Shown here in pieces: positions 36,917 through 47,604 of a stretch of 64,000 bases of DNA. The stretch covers positions 3,534,001-3,598,000 of the forward strand of contig NZ_CP149940.1 of NCBI RefSeq assembly GCF_037948395.1, written 5' to 3'. How positions within the stretch are numbered: position 1 is the first letter of the stretch; each line of letters begins with the position of its first letter. The DNA comes from Serratia nevei. Its GTDB lineage: Bacteria; Pseudomonadota; Gammaproteobacteria; Enterobacterales; Enterobacteriaceae. Under the pieces are notes generated by a model. That model worked only from the letters and a program-made list of their open reading frames with translations, searched no databases and was not told the DNA's origin. Position numbers and translations under genes: made by a program.

Positions 36917-38008
36917 ATGGCGGCCTATCTGATACGCAGACTGTTATTGGTGATCCCCACGCTGTGGGCGATCATCACCATCAACTTTTTTATCGTGCAA
37001 ATCGCCCCTGGCGGCCCGGTCGATCAGGCCATCGCCGCCATTGAGCTCGGGCACGGCAGCGGGTTTGGCAGCGGCGGCGCAGGTGAAGGCCTGGGTCATG
37101 CCCGGGCGGGCATCGCGGCTGGCGACGGCCAATACCGCGGTTCGCGCGGCCTGGATCCGGAGGTGATCGCCGAGATCACCCAACGTTACGGCTTCGACAA
37201 ACCGCTGCACGAACGCTACTTCACCATGCTGTGGAACTATATGCGCTTCGACTTCGGCGACAGCCTGTTTCGCGGCGCTTCGGTGATGCAGCTGATCGGC
37301 CAGAGCCTGCCGGTCTCCATCACGCTGGGCCTTTGGAGCACGCTGATCATCTACCTGGTGTCGATTCCGCTCGGCATCCGCAAAGCCGTCCACAACGGCA
37401 GCGCGTTCGATACCTGGAGCAGCACGCTGATCATCATCGGCTACGCCATTCCGGCTTTCCTGTTCGCCATCCTGATGATCGTGCTGTTCGCCGGCGGCAG
37501 CTACCTCGACTGGTTCCCGCTGCGCGGCCTGGTGTCCAGCAACTTCGACACCCTCTCGTGGCCGGCGAAGATCGCCGACTATCTGTGGCACATCACTTTA
37601 CCAGTGCTGGCGACGGTGATCGGCGGCTTCGCCACCCTGACCATGCTGACCAAGAACTCGTTCCTCGACGAGATCCGCAAGCAGTACGTCACCACCGCCC
37701 GCGCCAAGGGGTTGGATGAGAAAAAGATCCTGTACCGCCACGTGTTCCGCAACGCCATGCTGTTGGTGATCGCCGGTTTTCCGGCCACCTTTATCAGCAT
37801 GTTCTTCACCGGCTCGCTGCTGATTGAAGTCATGTTCTCGCTCAACGGCCTGGGGCTGCTGGGCTACGACGCCACGCTGCAGCGCGACTACCCGGTGATG
37901 TTCGGCACGCTGTATATCTTCACCCTGATCGGCCTGCTGTTGAATATCCTCAGCGATATCACCTACACCCTAGTCGATCCGCGCATTGACTTCGAGGCCC
38001 GCCAATGA
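36917..38008 (+). CDS. yejB: Peptide ABC importer permease YejB
   Basis: Inner-membrane permease, 363 residues (E. coli 364), DppB/OppB type with six membrane segments and the EAA-type loop [24 protein letters not shown] near 255-278. A Gly-rich periplasmic loop ([21 protein letters not shown], about 43-64) is a known oddity of YejB. It follows yejA by 9 bases, and its stop overlaps the yejE start (ATGA). Confidence 0.96.
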   Translation: MAAYLIRRLLLVIPTLWAIITINFFIVQIAPGGPVDQAIAAIELGHGSGFGSGGAGEGLGHARAGIAAGDGQYRGSRGLDPEVIAEITQRYGFDKPLHERYFTMLWNYMRFDFGDSLFRGASVMQLIGQSLPVSITLGLWSTLIIYLVSIPLGIRKAVHNGSAFDTWSSTLIIIGYAIPAFLFAILMIVLFAGGSYLDWFPLRGLVSSNFDTLSWPAKIADYLWHITLPVLATVIGGFATLTMLTKNSFLDEIRKQYVTTARAKGLDEKKILYRHVFRNAMLLVIAGFPATFISMFFTGSLLIEVMFSLNGLGLLGYDATLQRDYPVMFGTLYIFTLIGLLLNILSDITYTLVDPRIDFEARQ

Positions 38009-39030
38009 GCCGCCTTAGCCCGATCAACCAGGCGCGCTGGGCGCGTTTTCGCCGCAACCGCCGCGGCTACTGGTCGCTGTGGATCTTCTTGGTGCTATTC
38101 ACCCTGAGCCTGGCCGCCGATCTGATCGCCAATGACAAACCGCTGTTGGTGCGTTATGAAGGCCGGTTGTACCTACCGTTTATGATTAACTACAGCGAAA
38201 CCGCCTTCGGCGGCGAGCTGAACACCGAAGCCGACTATCAGGATCCGTTCGTACAGCGGCAGATCGAACGGCACGGCTGGGCGGTTTGGGCGCCGATCCG
38301 CTTCAGCTACGACACCATCAACTTCGCCACCGAGGTGCCCTTCCCCTCGCCGCCTTCGCGCCACAACCTGCTGGGCACCGACAGCAACGGCGGCGACGTG
38401 CTCGCTCGTGTTCTGTACGGTTTTCGCATCTCGATGCTGTTCGGCCTGGCGTTGACGCTGTTTTCCAGCCTGATCGGCGTGTGCGTCGGCGCGACCCAGG
38501 GGTATTACGGCGGGCGTTTCGATCTGTGGGGGCAGCGCTTTATCGAAGTGTGGTCGGGCATGCCGACGCTGTTTCTGATCATTCTGCTGTCGAGCATCGT
38601 CCAGCCCAATTTCTGGTGGCTGCTCGGCATCACCATCCTGTTCGGCTGGATGAGCCTGGTGGGGGTAGTGCGCGCCGAATTCCTGCGCACGCGCAATTTT
38701 GACTACATCCGCGCCGCGCGCGCCATGGGCGTACCGGATCGGGTGATCATGTCCCGCCATATGCTGCCCAACGCCATGGTGGCGACGCTGACCTTCCTGC
38801 CGTTTATCCTGTGCGGCTCGATCACCACCCTGACGTCGCTCGATTTCCTCGGTTTCGGTCTGCCGATAGGCTCGCCGTCGCTCGGCGAATTGCTGCTGCA
38901 GGGCAAAAACAATCTGCAGGCGCCGTGGCTCGGCATCACCGCCTTCCTGGTCTTGGCGGTGCTGCTGTCGTTATTAATCTTTATCGGCGAAGCGGTACGC
39001 GACGCCTTTGACCCCAGCAAGGCGCATTGA
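38005..39030 (+). CDS. yejE: Peptide ABC importer permease YejE
   Basis: Second permease of the importer, 341 residues, DppC/OppC type. It has an N-terminal segment ([21 protein letters not shown]), then a long periplasmic loop, then the core five segments with [22 protein letters not shown] near 122 and the EAA loop [23 protein letters not shown] near 233. It pairs with YejB. The yejF ATG lies one base past its stop. Confidence 0.96.
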   Translation: MSRLSPINQARWARFRRNRRGYWSLWIFLVLFTLSLAADLIANDKPLLVRYEGRLYLPFMINYSETAFGGELNTEADYQDPFVQRQIERHGWAVWAPIRFSYDTINFATEVPFPSPPSRHNLLGTDSNGGDVLARVLYGFRISMLFGLALTLFSSLIGVCVGATQGYYGGRFDLWGQRFIEVWSGMPTLFLIILLSSIVQPNFWWLLGITILFGWMSLVGVVRAEFLRTRNFDYIRAARAMGVPDRVIMSRHMLPNAMVATLTFLPFILCGSITTLTSLDFLGFGLPIGSPSLGELLLQGKNNLQAPWLGITAFLVLAVLLSLLIFIGEAVRDAFDPSKAH

Positions 39031-39031
39031 T

Positions 39032-40642
39032 ATGGCCACTCCTTTGCTCGCTATTCAGGATCTCAGCATCGCCTTTCGCCAGGGCGACACCGTCACGCCG
39101 GTGGTCAACGAACTCTCGCTGCAAATCGCGCCGGCGGAAACGCTGGCGCTGGTAGGAGAATCCGGCTCCGGCAAAAGCGTCACCGCCCTGTCGATACTGC
39201 GCCTGCTGCCCGCGCCGCCGGTGGTTTACCCTGCCGGTGATATCCTGTTCAACGGCGACTCGTTGCTGCATGCACCGGAAGCGGCGCTGCGCAAGGTGCG
39301 CGGCAATCAGATCGCGATGATCTTTCAGGAACCGATGGTGTCGCTTAACCCGCTGCACACCATCGAAAAACAGCTCGCGGAAGTGCTGATGCTGCACCGC
39401 GGCCTGCGGCGCGAAGCCGCGCGCGCAGAGATCGTCGAATGCCTGGAGCGCGTCGGTATCCGTCAGGCCAAAAGCCGGCTGCAGGATTACCCGCATCAGC
39501 TGTCCGGCGGTGAACGCCAGCGGGTGATGATCGCCATGGCGGTGCTGACTCGCCCGAAACTGCTGATCGCCGACGAGCCCACCACCGCGCTCGACGTCAC
39601 TATCCAGGCGCAGATCCTGACGCTGCTGCAAGAGCTGAAGCAGGAGATGGGCATGGGGCTGTTGTTCATCACCCATAACCTGAATATCGTGCGCCGCCTG
39701 GCGGACAACGTGGCGGTGATGCGTCAGGGGCGCTGCGTGGAGCAAAACGGCCGTGCGCAGCTGTTCAGCCGGCCGCAGCATCCTTACACGCAGCAGCTGC
39801 TGGCCGCCGAGGACGTCGGTGAACCGCTGCCGCTGCCTGCCGCGGCCAACGGGCGCCCCGGCGATGAGCGGCCGCTGCTCAAGGTGGAAGATCTGCAGGT
39901 ACGCTTCCCCATCCGCCGCGGCCTGCTGCGCCGCACGGTGGATTATCACTATGCCTTGAAATCATTGAGTTTCGAGCTGCGCGCCGGGGAAAGCGTGGGG
40001 CTGGTGGGGGAATCCGGCTCGGGTAAAAGCACCACCGGGCTGGCGCTGCTGCGCCTGTTGGCCTCACAGGGCGCCATCTGGTTCGACGGCGAACCGCTGC
40101 ACCCGCTCACGATGAAGCAGATGCTGCCCTACCGCAGCCGGATGCAAATCGTCTTCCAGGATCCCTACTCCGCCCTGAACCCGCGGCTGAACGTGCAGCA
40201 AATCATCGCCGAAGGGCTGGAAGTGCACCAGCGGCTTAGCGCAGAGCAGCGGGAACAGCGCGTGATCGAGGTGTTGCAGGAAGTCGGCCTGGATCCGCAG
40301 CTGCGCCATCGCTATCCCACCGAGTTTTCCGGCGGGCAGCGCCAGCGTATCGCCATCGCGCGCGCGCTGATCCTGCAGCCACAGCTGCTGATCCTCGACG
40401 AGCCGACCTCTTCGCTGGATAAATCGGTGCAGGCGCAGATCCTGACGCTGCTGAAATCGCTGCAGCAACGCCACCGACTGGCTTATCTGTTCATCAGCCA
40501 TGACCTGCAGGTGGTGCGTTCGCTATGCCACCAGGTCATCGTGTTGCGACAGGGAGAAGTGGTTGAACAGGGAGACTGCCGGGCGATTTTCGCGGCGCCC
40601 GCCGCCGACTATACCCGTCAACTGCTGCAGTTGGCGGATTAG
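39032..40642 (+). CDS. yejF: Peptide ABC importer ATPase YejF (two domains)
   Basis: Cytosolic double ATPase of 536 residues (E. coli 529). Each half carries Walker A (GESGSGKS near 38 and near 320), the signature (LSGGERQ near 158, FSGGQRQ near 430) and Walker B ([24 protein letters not shown]). Start at 39032 ([12 protein letters not shown]); an opening at 39008 lies inside yejE. Last gene of yejABEF, converging on yejG with an 8-base gap. Confidence 0.96.
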   Translation: MATPLLAIQDLSIAFRQGDTVTPVVNELSLQIAPAETLALVGESGSGKSVTALSILRLLPAPPVVYPAGDILFNGDSLLHAPEAALRKVRGNQIAMIFQEPMVSLNPLHTIEKQLAEVLMLHRGLRREAARAEIVECLERVGIRQAKSRLQDYPHQLSGGERQRVMIAMAVLTRPKLLIADEPTTALDVTIQAQILTLLQELKQEMGMGLLFITHNLNIVRRLADNVAVMRQGRCVEQNGRAQLFSRPQHPYTQQLLAAEDVGEPLPLPAAANGRPGDERPLLKVEDLQVRFPIRRGLLRRTVDYHYALKSLSFELRAGESVGLVGESGSGKSTTGLALLRLLASQGAIWFDGEPLHPLTMKQMLPYRSRMQIVFQDPYSALNPRLNVQQIIAEGLEVHQRLSAEQREQRVIEVLQEVGLDPQLRHRYPTEFSGGQRQRIAIARALILQPQLLILDEPTSSLDKSVQAQILTLLKSLQQRHRLAYLFISHDLQVVRSLCHQVIVLRQGEVVEQGDCRAIFAAPAADYTRQLLQLAD

Positions 40643-40651
40643 CGGCGAATT

Positions 40652-40996
40652 CTAGAAGGGGTATTGCGCGCTGAGCGGTTCGGCGATCGCGGCGCCGACG
40701 TTTTTCAGGCGGCACATGGTGGCGCTCTCGTCGCTGCGCTGCACGAACAGGCAAGGCTCCCCTTCCCATTCGACGATCGCGCAGTCGACCTGAATCTCCT
40801 GCAGCGACAGATTGAGCTGTTGCATTACCTGCCAGGCCTCGGCCCCTTCATGGCTGAGTAACTTCAGCCCTATCAGGTTGTTATCTTCGTCTATTCCGTT
40901 AAACGGAATCGGTTCTACCTTCACGCCGGTGAAACCGGATAGCCAACGATAACTTTGCGGCAAGCGATGCACTACCGAAAGTTGGATATTCTCCAC
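40652..40996 (-). CDS. yejG: YejG family protein
   Basis: A 114-residue cytosolic protein, exactly the length of E. coli YejG, sharing [13 protein letters not shown] near the start, [21 protein letters not shown] and [13 protein letters not shown]. Its role is not established; E. coli yejG has been tied only loosely to aminoglycoside response. Single gene, convergent with yejF. Confidence 0.93.
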   Translation of the reverse strand: MENIQLSVVHRLPQSYRWLSGFTGVKVEPIPFNGIDEDNNLIGLKLLSHEGAEAWQVMQQLNLSLQEIQVDCAIVEWEGEPCLFVQRSDESATMCRLKNVGAAIAEPLSAQYPF

Positions 40997-41345
40997 ATGA
41001 AATCCCTAGATTGAAAAGGTGAAACACTTTTACCTGACAGGGTTACTAAGTTATAGCCGCTGACTCCCGACTCTGCCGCGCACAAATGTTATTTAAATGT
41101 AAATTTTGCCGCTAGCCATTAACCAGACCCCGTGCTTGCCGATGCCGTGCCATTTTTTGGCGCGCCGTGCGGTGTTATTTCACGGCATTTTGCGACTCAG
41201 CTCGCATTTTTGCGTTATATGTAACCCTTTCCCGCAGCGATCTCAACTCTTTTTTCTTGCAATGCGACTACTTTTCCGTCGCCATATTTTTACAATGAAG
41301 AAACATTTTCCCCACCACGTTAGCGCAGCCTTCCCTGCTAATGCC

Positions 41346-41359
41346 TTGATTTACATCAA
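41346..41359. promoter_or_regulatory. Perfect FNR box without an evident target
   Basis: TTGATTTACATCAA fits the FNR consensus TTGAT-N4-ATCAA at all ten positions. The nearest start is yejG, 350 bases away on the minus strand. On the plus strand the only start-like signal is an aborted reading frame at 41470. Confidence 0.75.
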
Positions 41360-41460
41360 TCCTAATACAAACCCCCCGCCGCGCTCAGCCGGCAGAACGC
41401 CGCGCCTCCCGGGGAATATGGGGTGGTGCGGCGGCGGAATTTTTTAACAAAAAACACACA

Positions 41461-41481
41461 GAGGGGAAAATGGCCAATTGA
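41461..41481 (+). pseudogene. Gene-start remnant: good ribosome binding site and ATG, stop after three codons
   Basis: GAGGGG is followed four bases later by ATG (41470), then GCC AAT TGA. The region just upstream is A-rich like a real 5' leader, and an FNR box lies 110 bases before. This could be what is left of a deleted anaerobic gene, or a coincidence. No downstream frame restores a recognisable protein. Confidence 0.3.
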
Positions 41482-41520
41482 TTAGCTTGCGTATATTTAG
41501 CAACAAAATTTCAATTGCCA

Positions 41521-41548
41521 GTTGCACCCTGAAATGGCAGGGCGCAAC
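41521..41548 (-). terminator. bcr terminator, distal hairpin
   Basis: An 11-base stem with one G-T pair (GTTGCGCCCTG/CAGGGTGCAAC on the minus strand), followed by a short AT-rich stretch containing TTTT. Confidence 0.55.
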
Positions 41549-41557
41549 CCTATGACG

Positions 41558-41580
41558 ATGCGGGGCGACACGCCCCGCAT
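41558..41580 (-). terminator. bcr terminator, proximal hairpin
   Basis: A perfect 10-base stem ATGCGGGGCG/CGCCCCGCAT with a 3-base loop, 10 bases after the bcr stop. T-poor, so it may act together with the distal hairpin. Confidence 0.65.
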
Positions 41581-41590
41581 TGGGAGAACG

Positions 41591-42787
41591 TCAGGCCGCG
41601 CGATCGCGTGGCCGGCTGGCGTAAAGATAAAACAGCACCGCCACGATGCTGCACAGCGCCATTGAGGTAACCATGGGCCACGCGCTTTTACCCGGCGCCA
41701 TCGACAGGACCGCCCCCACCAGCGCGCCGATGCTGAAGCGCAATGTGCCGGCCAGCGAAGACGCGGTGCCCGCCATATGCGGGAAGTCATCCAGGATCAC
41801 CGCCATGGCGTTGGAGGAGATCATCGCGATGCACCCCAGATAGACCGCAACGCCGATCACCAGCGCCCAGAAGCCCAGGCCGACGGCGCTCACCGCCACC
41901 AGCCACAGCCCCATCGCCAACTGTACCAACAGCCCCAGCTTGAACATCTTGACCGCGCCGAACCGCCGCACGTTGCGGCTGTTGATCAGCGTCGTCAGGA
42001 ACAGGAAGACGATGTTCAGCGCAAAATAGTAGCCGAAATGCTGCGGCGAAACGTGGTTCAGTTCGATGTAGACGAACGGCCCGGCGCTGAGGAACGAGAA
42101 CATGCCCGCAAACGAGAAGGCGCTGGCGAGCATGTAGCTGAGCACCCGCTTATGGCGGAACAGCGAACCGAAGTTGCCCAGCGTGGTGCGCAGGTGGAAC
42201 CGTTGTCGGCGCTCTTTCGGCAGCGTCTCCTTGATGAACAGGGCCACCAGCAGTGAACCGATCAGCGCCGCGGCGCCCATGGTCCAAAAGATGGCGTGCC
42301 AGCTGAACCACAGCAACAGCGCACCGCCGATCATCGGCGCCAGCAGCGGCGCGATGGTCATCACCAGAATGACGAACGACATCATGCGCGAGAACTCATC
42401 CTTGGTGAACATATCGCGCATCAGGGCATTGATCACCACGCTGGCGGCCGCCGCCGCCAGGCCGTGCAGGAAACGCAGCCCGATCAGCTGATCGATCGAT
42501 TGCGCCATGGCGCAGGCGCAGCCGGCGATGGCGAAGATCAGCGTTCCCCACAGGATCACCGGCTTGCGGCCGAGGCTGTCCGACATCGGCCCATAGAACA
42601 GCTGCCCGAAGGCAAAGCCGAGCATATAGGCGCTGAGGGTCATCTGCACGCTGCCGGACTCGACGCCAAACTGGGCGGCGATCACCGGCATACTGGGCAG
42701 GTACATGTCGATGGCCAACGGCATCAACATGGACAACAGGCCCAAAATGAAAATCAAACCGAGATGAGAGGTTCGGTTCTGTTGCAC
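41591..42787 (-). CDS. bcr: Bicyclomycin/sulfonamide efflux protein Bcr
   Basis: MFS drug:proton antiporter of the inner membrane, 398 residues, 12 segments (E. coli Bcr 396). Shared stretches include [30 protein letters not shown], the DHA1 motif [41 protein letters not shown] and [27 protein letters not shown]. Start chosen at the GTG at 42787 ([10 protein letters not shown]), 9 bases after AAGGAG; a TTG at 42814 would add nine residues with no binding site. It lies 41 bases after rsuA and may be cotranscribed with it. Confidence 0.94.
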   Translation of the reverse strand: MQQNRTSHLGLIFILGLLSMLMPLAIDMYLPSMPVIAAQFGVESGSVQMTLSAYMLGFAFGQLFYGPMSDSLGRKPVILWGTLIFAIAGCACAMAQSIDQLIGLRFLHGLAAAAASVVINALMRDMFTKDEFSRMMSFVILVMTIAPLLAPMIGGALLLWFSWHAIFWTMGAAALIGSLLVALFIKETLPKERRQRFHLRTTLGNFGSLFRHKRVLSYMLASAFSFAGMFSFLSAGPFVYIELNHVSPQHFGYYFALNIVFLFLTTLINSRNVRRFGAVKMFKLGLLVQLAMGLWLVAVSAVGLGFWALVIGVAVYLGCIAMISSNAMAVILDDFPHMAGTASSLAGTLRFSIGALVGAVLSMAPGKSAWPMVTSMALCSIVAVLFYLYASRPRDRAA

Positions 42788-42828
42788 GTTCCACGACTCC
42801 TTAATCGGCCGCAATCGATGATCGGTTT

Positions 42829-43542
42829 TCAGTCCTGCAGGTGCGGCGCGCCCACGCTGGCGATCTCTTCTTCGGTCAGTGGGCGGTATTCGCCCGGCGC
42901 CAGATCGTCATCCAGCACGATGGCGCCGATGCGCTCACGGTGCAACTCGATCACCCGGTTGCCGACGGCAGCGAACATCCGCTTCACCTGGTGGTAGCGC
43001 CCTTCGCTGAGGGTCAGGCGCACTACGCGCTCGTCGACCTGCTCCAGCGTCGCCGGGCGCGTCAGGTCTTTCTCGTTGTGCAGTTGCACCCCTTCGGCGA
43101 AACGCTGCGCGGTGTCTTCCGCCAACGGGTGCTCCAGCGTCACCAGATAGGTTTTCTCGCAGTGGTGGCGCGGCGACGTGACGCGGTGCGACCACTGGCC
43201 ATCGTCGGTCATCAACACCAGCCCGGTGGTGTCGATATCCAGCCGTCCGGCGGCGTGCAGCTTGTACGCGACTGGTTCATCGAGAAAATACAGCACCGTC
43301 GGATGATCGGGATCGTCGGTGGAGCAGACGTAGCCCTGCGGTTTATTGAGCATGAAATAGCGCGGGCCGTTCTGCTGCTGCAGCGGATTGCCGTCGAACG
43401 CCACTTCTTGCTCCGGGGTCAGTTTGATCGCCCCGCTCTTCACTACCTCACCATCCACGGTGACGCGTTTAGCCCGAAGTTCGCGCGCAACCAGCGCACG
43501 GCTGATGCCTAACTGCTGAGATAAAAACTTGTCCAATCGCAT
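42829..43542 (-). CDS. rsuA: 16S rRNA pseudouridine(516) synthase
   Basis: A 237-residue enzyme (E. coli 231) that isomerises U516 of 16S rRNA. An N-terminal S4 RNA-binding domain ([34 protein letters not shown]) is followed by the catalytic domain with the active-site Asp in [12 protein letters not shown] and the closing motif [18 protein letters not shown]. Start at 43542; a longer opening at 43623 adds a non-family tail. Confidence 0.96.
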   Translation of the reverse strand: MRLDKFLSQQLGISRALVARELRAKRVTVDGEVVKSGAIKLTPEQEVAFDGNPLQQQNGPRYFMLNKPQGYVCSTDDPDHPTVLYFLDEPVAYKLHAAGRLDIDTTGLVLMTDDGQWSHRVTSPRHHCEKTYLVTLEHPLAEDTAQRFAEGVQLHNEKDLTRPATLEQVDERVVRLTLSEGRYHQVKRMFAAVGNRVIELHRERIGAIVLDDDLAPGEYRPLTEEEIASVGAPHLQD

Positions 43543-43859
43543 GGGATCTGCTTTGCCTGTCGTTGTTATGATCGCATTGATCGTATTGCCAAAATATGAC
43601 GCCCGCCGTTGCACCGGGTGCAAATGGCAGGTTCAGGGGGGGAATCGCGTGGGGGAACAGCGATTGCTGTCACACGAGTATAGCGGCACAACGCGTTGCC
43701 CGACAGAGGTAATTTTCACGCTCCTCGCAGCGCGCGCGCGTAGAAGGCATAATAATAGAAATTTTTCGGCTGTCCGGGGAGTAGAATGTCACGGTTTCTG
43801 TGAGAGCAGCGGTGACAAAGCCGCTTCCCGACGGCCCATCTCAACCCACGGCGTTCATT
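43543..43859. other. Divergent rsuA-radD region, 317 bases
   Basis: Holds promoters for both genes. CATAATAAT near 43750 is a plausible extended -10 for radD. No operator that I can name and no additional gene. Confidence 0.45.
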
Positions 43860-45617
43860 ATGGCCTTTACCCTACGCCCCTACCAACTTGAAGCGGTCGA
43901 AGCCACCATCAATCATTTCCGGCGGCACCCCGAACCGGCGCTGATCGTGCTGCCGACCGGCGCCGGCAAAAGCCTGGTGATCGCCGAGCTGGCGAAGCGC
44001 GCCCGCGGGCGGGTGCTGGTGTTGGCGCACGTCAAGGAACTGGTGGCGCAAAACCACGCCAAATACTGCGCCTACGGCCTGGAGGCGGACATCTTCGCCG
44101 CCGGCCTGCAGCAGAAAGAGAGCGCCGGCAAGGTGGTGTTCGGCAGCGTGCAGTCGGTGGCGCGCAATCTGCCGCTGTTCGACGGCGCCTTTTCGCTGCT
44201 GATCGTCGATGAATGCCACCGCATCAGCGACGACGACGACAGCCAGTACCAGCAAATCATCCAGCATTTGCAGAAAACCAACCCGCAGCTGCGGCTGCTG
44301 GGGCTGACCGCCACGCCCTATCGCCTAGGCAAGGGCTGGATTTACCAGTATCACTACCACGGCTTCACCCGCGGCGACGGCGCCAGCCTGTTTCGCGACT
44401 GCATCTACGAGCTGCCGCTGCGCTACATGATTAAGAACGGCTTCCTGGTGCCGCCTGAGCGGCTGGACATGCCGATCGTGCAGTACGATTTCAGCCGGCT
44501 GGAGGCCAGAAGCAACGGCCTGTTCAGCGAAGCGGATCTGAACCGCGAGCTGAAGCGGCAAAACCGCGTCACGCCGCATATCATCAGCCAGATTGTTGAG
44601 TACGCCGAAGACCGCAAAGGGGTGATGATCTTCGCCGCCACCGTCGAGCACGCCCGCGAGATCCACAGTCTGCTGCCAACCGGCGAGGCCGCGCTGGTCA
44701 GCGCCGAAACGCCGCCCGCCGAGCGCGATGCGCTGATCGAGGCGTTCAAACAGCAGCGGCTGCGCTATCTGGTCAACGTCGCGGTATTGACCACCGGCTT
44801 CGACGCGCCGCACGTCGATCTGATCGCGATCCTGCGCCCGACCGAGTCCGTCAGCCTGTATCAGCAGATCGTCGGCCGCGGGCTGCGGCTGGCGCCCGGC
44901 AAGGAGGATTGCCTGATCCTCGACTACGCCGGCAACCCGCACGACCTGTTCACGCCGGAGGTCGGCGTCAGCAAGCCGCACGGTGACAGCCAACCGGTGC
45001 AGGTGTTCTGCCCGGCCTGCGGCTTCGCCAACCTGTTCTGGGGCAAGTGCACCGAAAACGGCGACATCATCGAGCACTACGGCCGCCGCTGTCAGGGCTG
45101 GCTGGAGGACGACGACGGCCACCGCGAGCAGTGCGATTACCGCTTCCGATTCAAGAGCTGCCCGCACTGCGGCGCGGAGAACGACATCGCCGCGCGCCGC
45201 TGCCATCAGTGCCAGGAAGTGCTGGTCGATCCCGACGACATGCTGAAAGCGGCGCTGAAGCTGAAAGATGCGCTGGTGCTGCGCTGCGGCGGCATGGAAC
45301 TGCAAAGCGGCCGCGACGACAAGGGCGAATGGCTGAAGGCCACCTATTACGACGAGGACGGCACCAGCACCAGCGAGCGCTTCCGTCTGCAGACGCCGGC
45401 GCAGCGCAAAGCGTTCGAGATGCTGTTCCTGCGCCCGCATCAGCGCGCGCCGGGCGTGCCGTTCGCCTGGCACACCGCCGCCGACGTGCTGGCGCAACAG
45501 CAGGCGCTGCGCCATCCGGATTTCGTGGTGGCGCGCAAACGCGGGCAGTTTTGGCAGGTGCGCGAGAAAGTGTTCGATTATCAAGGCCGTTTCCGCCGCG
45601 CCAATCAATTGGCCTGA
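43860..45617 (+). CDS. radD: Putative SF2 helicase RadD (YejH)
   Basis: DNA repair protein of 585 residues (E. coli 586), a superfamily 2 ATPase linked to double-strand break repair with RecA and SSB. Motifs: RPYQLEAV (Q-motif like), Walker A LPTGAGKS near 31-38, DECH (VDECHR) near 118, [11 protein letters not shown] (motif III region), and [10 protein letters not shown] with [13 protein letters not shown] (motifs V and VI). The C-terminal part has zinc-type cysteine pairs (CPACGF, CPHCGA, CHQCQE). Start at 43860. Confidence 0.95.
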   Translation: MAFTLRPYQLEAVEATINHFRRHPEPALIVLPTGAGKSLVIAELAKRARGRVLVLAHVKELVAQNHAKYCAYGLEADIFAAGLQQKESAGKVVFGSVQSVARNLPLFDGAFSLLIVDECHRISDDDDSQYQQIIQHLQKTNPQLRLLGLTATPYRLGKGWIYQYHYHGFTRGDGASLFRDCIYELPLRYMIKNGFLVPPERLDMPIVQYDFSRLEARSNGLFSEADLNRELKRQNRVTPHIISQIVEYAEDRKGVMIFAATVEHAREIHSLLPTGEAALVSAETPPAERDALIEAFKQQRLRYLVNVAVLTTGFDAPHVDLIAILRPTESVSLYQQIVGRGLRLAPGKEDCLILDYAGNPHDLFTPEVGVSKPHGDSQPVQVFCPACGFANLFWGKCTENGDIIEHYGRRCQGWLEDDDGHREQCDYRFRFKSCPHCGAENDIAARRCHQCQEVLVDPDDMLKAALKLKDALVLRCGGMELQSGRDDKGEWLKATYYDEDGTSTSERFRLQTPAQRKAFEMLFLRPHQRAPGVPFAWHTAADVLAQQQALRHPDFVVARKRGQFWQVREKVFDYQGRFRRANQLA

Positions 45618-45622
45618 GCGAA

Positions 45623-45668
45623 CTGCCGCCAACCTGGGCAGGTTTTCGTTGCCCTGCGGGCGGCTTTC
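45623..45668 (+). terminator. radD terminator-like nested hairpin
   Basis: GCCGCC pairs with GGCGGC around an inner GGGCA/TGCCC pair; CTTTCCGTT follows. Imperfect, so moderate confidence. Confidence 0.45.
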
Positions 45669-45779
45669 CGTTAAAATGCCGCGCGCTTTACCTGGGCCTG
45701 CCCAGCGTTAAAGCGGGTTTCCGAACTTGCTACTTGGGTCGCCTGTAGCAGGGTAAATTTTCTTTTAAGAGAAAAAACA

Positions 45780-46064
45780 ATGTTCACTATCAATGTAGAA
45801 GTACGTAAAGACCAGGGTAAAGGTGCGAGCCGCCGCCTGCGTGCAGCAAACAAATTCCCAGCTATCGTTTACGGTGGCAAAGAAGCTGCAGTTTCCATCG
45901 AATTGGACCATGATTCTGTTAAGAACATGGAAGCTAAACCAGAATTCTACAGCGAAGCAGTAACTCTGGTTATCGACGGTAAAGAAACCAAAGTTAAGGT
46001 TCAGGCTGTACAGCGTCACCCGTTCAAGCCAAAACTGGCTCACATCGACTTCGTTCGCGTTTAA
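45780..46064 (+). CDS. rplY: 50S ribosomal protein L25
   Basis: Ribosomal protein of 94 residues, the short enteric form without the CTC extension, that binds 5S rRNA. It begins [35 protein letters not shown]. Codon use switches to the highly expressed style (GTT, GCA, AAA, CGT), unlike its neighbours, as expected for a ribosomal protein. The leader contains a small hairpin (CTGGGC/GCCCAG) near 45692. Confidence 0.98.
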   Translation: MFTINVEVRKDQGKGASRRLRAANKFPAIVYGGKEAAVSIELDHDSVKNMEAKPEFYSEAVTLVIDGKETKVKVQAVQRHPFKPKLAHIDFVRV

Positions 46065-46103
46065 TCGCAACGTTTTCGAACCTTTCGGGACGCCGAAATA
46101 AAG

Positions 46104-46130
46104 AACGCCGCAATTGCGGCGTTTTTTATT
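46104..46130. terminator. Bidirectional terminator between rplY and yejK
   Basis: AACGCCGCAA/TTGCGGCGTT, a perfect 10-base stem, with TTTTATT on + and AT-rich sequence on -, between convergent genes. Confidence 0.92.
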
Positions 46131-46148
46131 GTCTGCGATTCGGCAAGC

Positions 46149-47156
46149 TTACTTGCCGCTGCCGGTCCGGCGCTGCAGCTGATCGCGCAGGTTCGGCGGC
46201 GTGCCTTTGATGGTCAGCGTGTCGGTGGCCGCATCCCAGAAAATGCGCTCGCCCAGCAGCATGGCGTCGAAGTTCAGGCTGATGCCGCCGCCGCTGCCGG
46301 CAAATTTGGTCAGCTGGCGCAGCGTGCCGCGATCCGCCGGGAAGCTCTCTTCCAGCTCATACCCTTGCTCGCTGGAGAACTGCATGAAGTCTTTCTCGCC
46401 GACCGGCGACAGCTCCTGCGACAGCGCCTGCAGTTCAATCTCTTCGCCCGCCTGCAGCTGTTCGTTGCAATAGCTATACACCTGCTGGCGCACCGACTGG
46501 CGCTCGTTCTTGTCCAGCTGCGCATCGGCACAATAGTCGTCTACCGCCTGCAGCAGCCCGCGGTTTTGCGCCTTGGTGTCCAACCCTTCGGACGCCGCCA
46601 GGAAGTCCATGAAGAAGTCAGCGACCTTGCGGCCCACGCGCCCGCGCAGGAAGGTCAGGTAGCGGGTCGATTCCGGGTTGGTTTCCCACTCGGTCAGATC
46701 GATGCGCGCAACGATATCGGCGTTGTTGATGTCCAGATAGTGCGTGGTGTTGATATCCAGCTCTTCGTTGACGCGCATGCTGTTACGGCTGTTCAACACC
46801 GCGATCAGCAGGTACTCCACCGCCAGATAGCGGTATTGGCCGAACAGTACCACGCCACCTTCGGCGAACGGATACTTCGCCAGTTCGTCGCGCAGGCGGC
46901 CGGTCGCCGCGCGGCTGAAGGCCAGAAAGTCTTTATCGTCCTTGCGGCAGGTGCGCAGCGCTTCCGCCAGTTCGCTGCCTTCGTTGAACAGGCCTAAGGC
47001 CTTGCTCTTGGCGCTGTAGACGCGATGCAATTCCGCCATCATTTCTTCTACCGCCGCGTTGGCGGGAAGCAAGGAATCGCGCAGCACCACGTCCAGCGTT
47101 TGCTCGTCGCGTTTCACCAACTGATGCAGAGCGATCTGGTCGATATCCAGACTCAT
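46149..47156 (-). CDS. yejK: Nucleoid-associated protein YejK (NdpA)
   Basis: A 335-residue nucleoid-associated protein (E. coli 335), reported to interact with topoisomerases. It begins [31 protein letters not shown] and contains the family stretches [26 protein letters not shown] and [29 protein letters not shown]. Divergent from yejL, as in E. coli. Confidence 0.95.
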   Translation of the reverse strand: MSLDIDQIALHQLVKRDEQTLDVVLRDSLLPANAAVEEMMAELHRVYSAKSKALGLFNEGSELAEALRTCRKDDKDFLAFSRAATGRLRDELAKYPFAEGGVVLFGQYRYLAVEYLLIAVLNSRNSMRVNEELDINTTHYLDINNADIVARIDLTEWETNPESTRYLTFLRGRVGRKVADFFMDFLAASEGLDTKAQNRGLLQAVDDYCADAQLDKNERQSVRQQVYSYCNEQLQAGEEIELQALSQELSPVGEKDFMQFSSEQGYELEESFPADRGTLRQLTKFAGSGGGISLNFDAMLLGERIFWDAATDTLTIKGTPPNLRDQLQRRTGSGK

Positions 47157-47367
47157 GGTAAATCCTCCTGTTCTTTAGGCGCGTATTCAAACACTGAAGG
47201 CCCCGCCCTGCAATACTAAAAAACTGCGGCAAACCGGAAAGGCGCAGCGAGGGGCCGCCCCGGCGCGGGCGAACGATTTCCCGAATGACAGGAAGTGATA
47301 AAAGAGCGGAAAATCACTGTCCTATACGGTAAGATAGAGCACTTTGCAGATTACTAAGCGCAATTTT

Positions 47368-47595
47368 ATGCCACAATCATCCCGTTACAGTGACGAACAC
47401 GTTGAACAACTGCTCTCAGAGCTGGTCAATGTTCTGGAAAAACACCATACCCCCACCGATCTTTCCCTGATGGTGCTGGGCAACATGGTCACTAATTTGA
47501 TCAACACCAGCGTTGCCCCCGCGCAGCGGAAAACCCTGGCGAGATCGTTCGCGGAAGCCCTGCAGGCTTCTGTCCGTGAAGATAAAGCGCATTAA
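47368..47595 (+). CDS. yejL: YejL family protein (UPF0352)
   Basis: A 75-residue small helical protein, the same length as E. coli YejL. Start at 47368 ([44 protein letters not shown]); the opening at 47344 adds eight residues not in the family. Function unknown. Nine bases before yejM, so probably one operon. Confidence 0.93.
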   Translation: MPQSSRYSDEHVEQLLSELVNVLEKHHTPTDLSLMVLGNMVTNLINTSVAPAQRKTLARSFAEALQASVREDKAH

Positions 47596-47604
47596 TATTG
47601 ACTT

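Larger units (their letters stand above)
40997..41590. other. 594-base gap between yejG and bcr
   Basis: Upstream of yejG and downstream of bcr, this AT-rich stretch has no convincing gene. It holds a perfect FNR box, a ribosome binding site with an ATG that stops after three codons, and two hairpins at the bcr end (listed separately). A plus-strand frame at 41106-41447 has no family features and low-complexity coding, so it is not called. Confidence 0.6.

Noticed and set aside
41106-41447. A 113-codon plus-strand frame in the yejG-bcr gap
   Set aside because: It crosses the FNR box, lacks a binding site and reads as proline- and arginine-rich noise.
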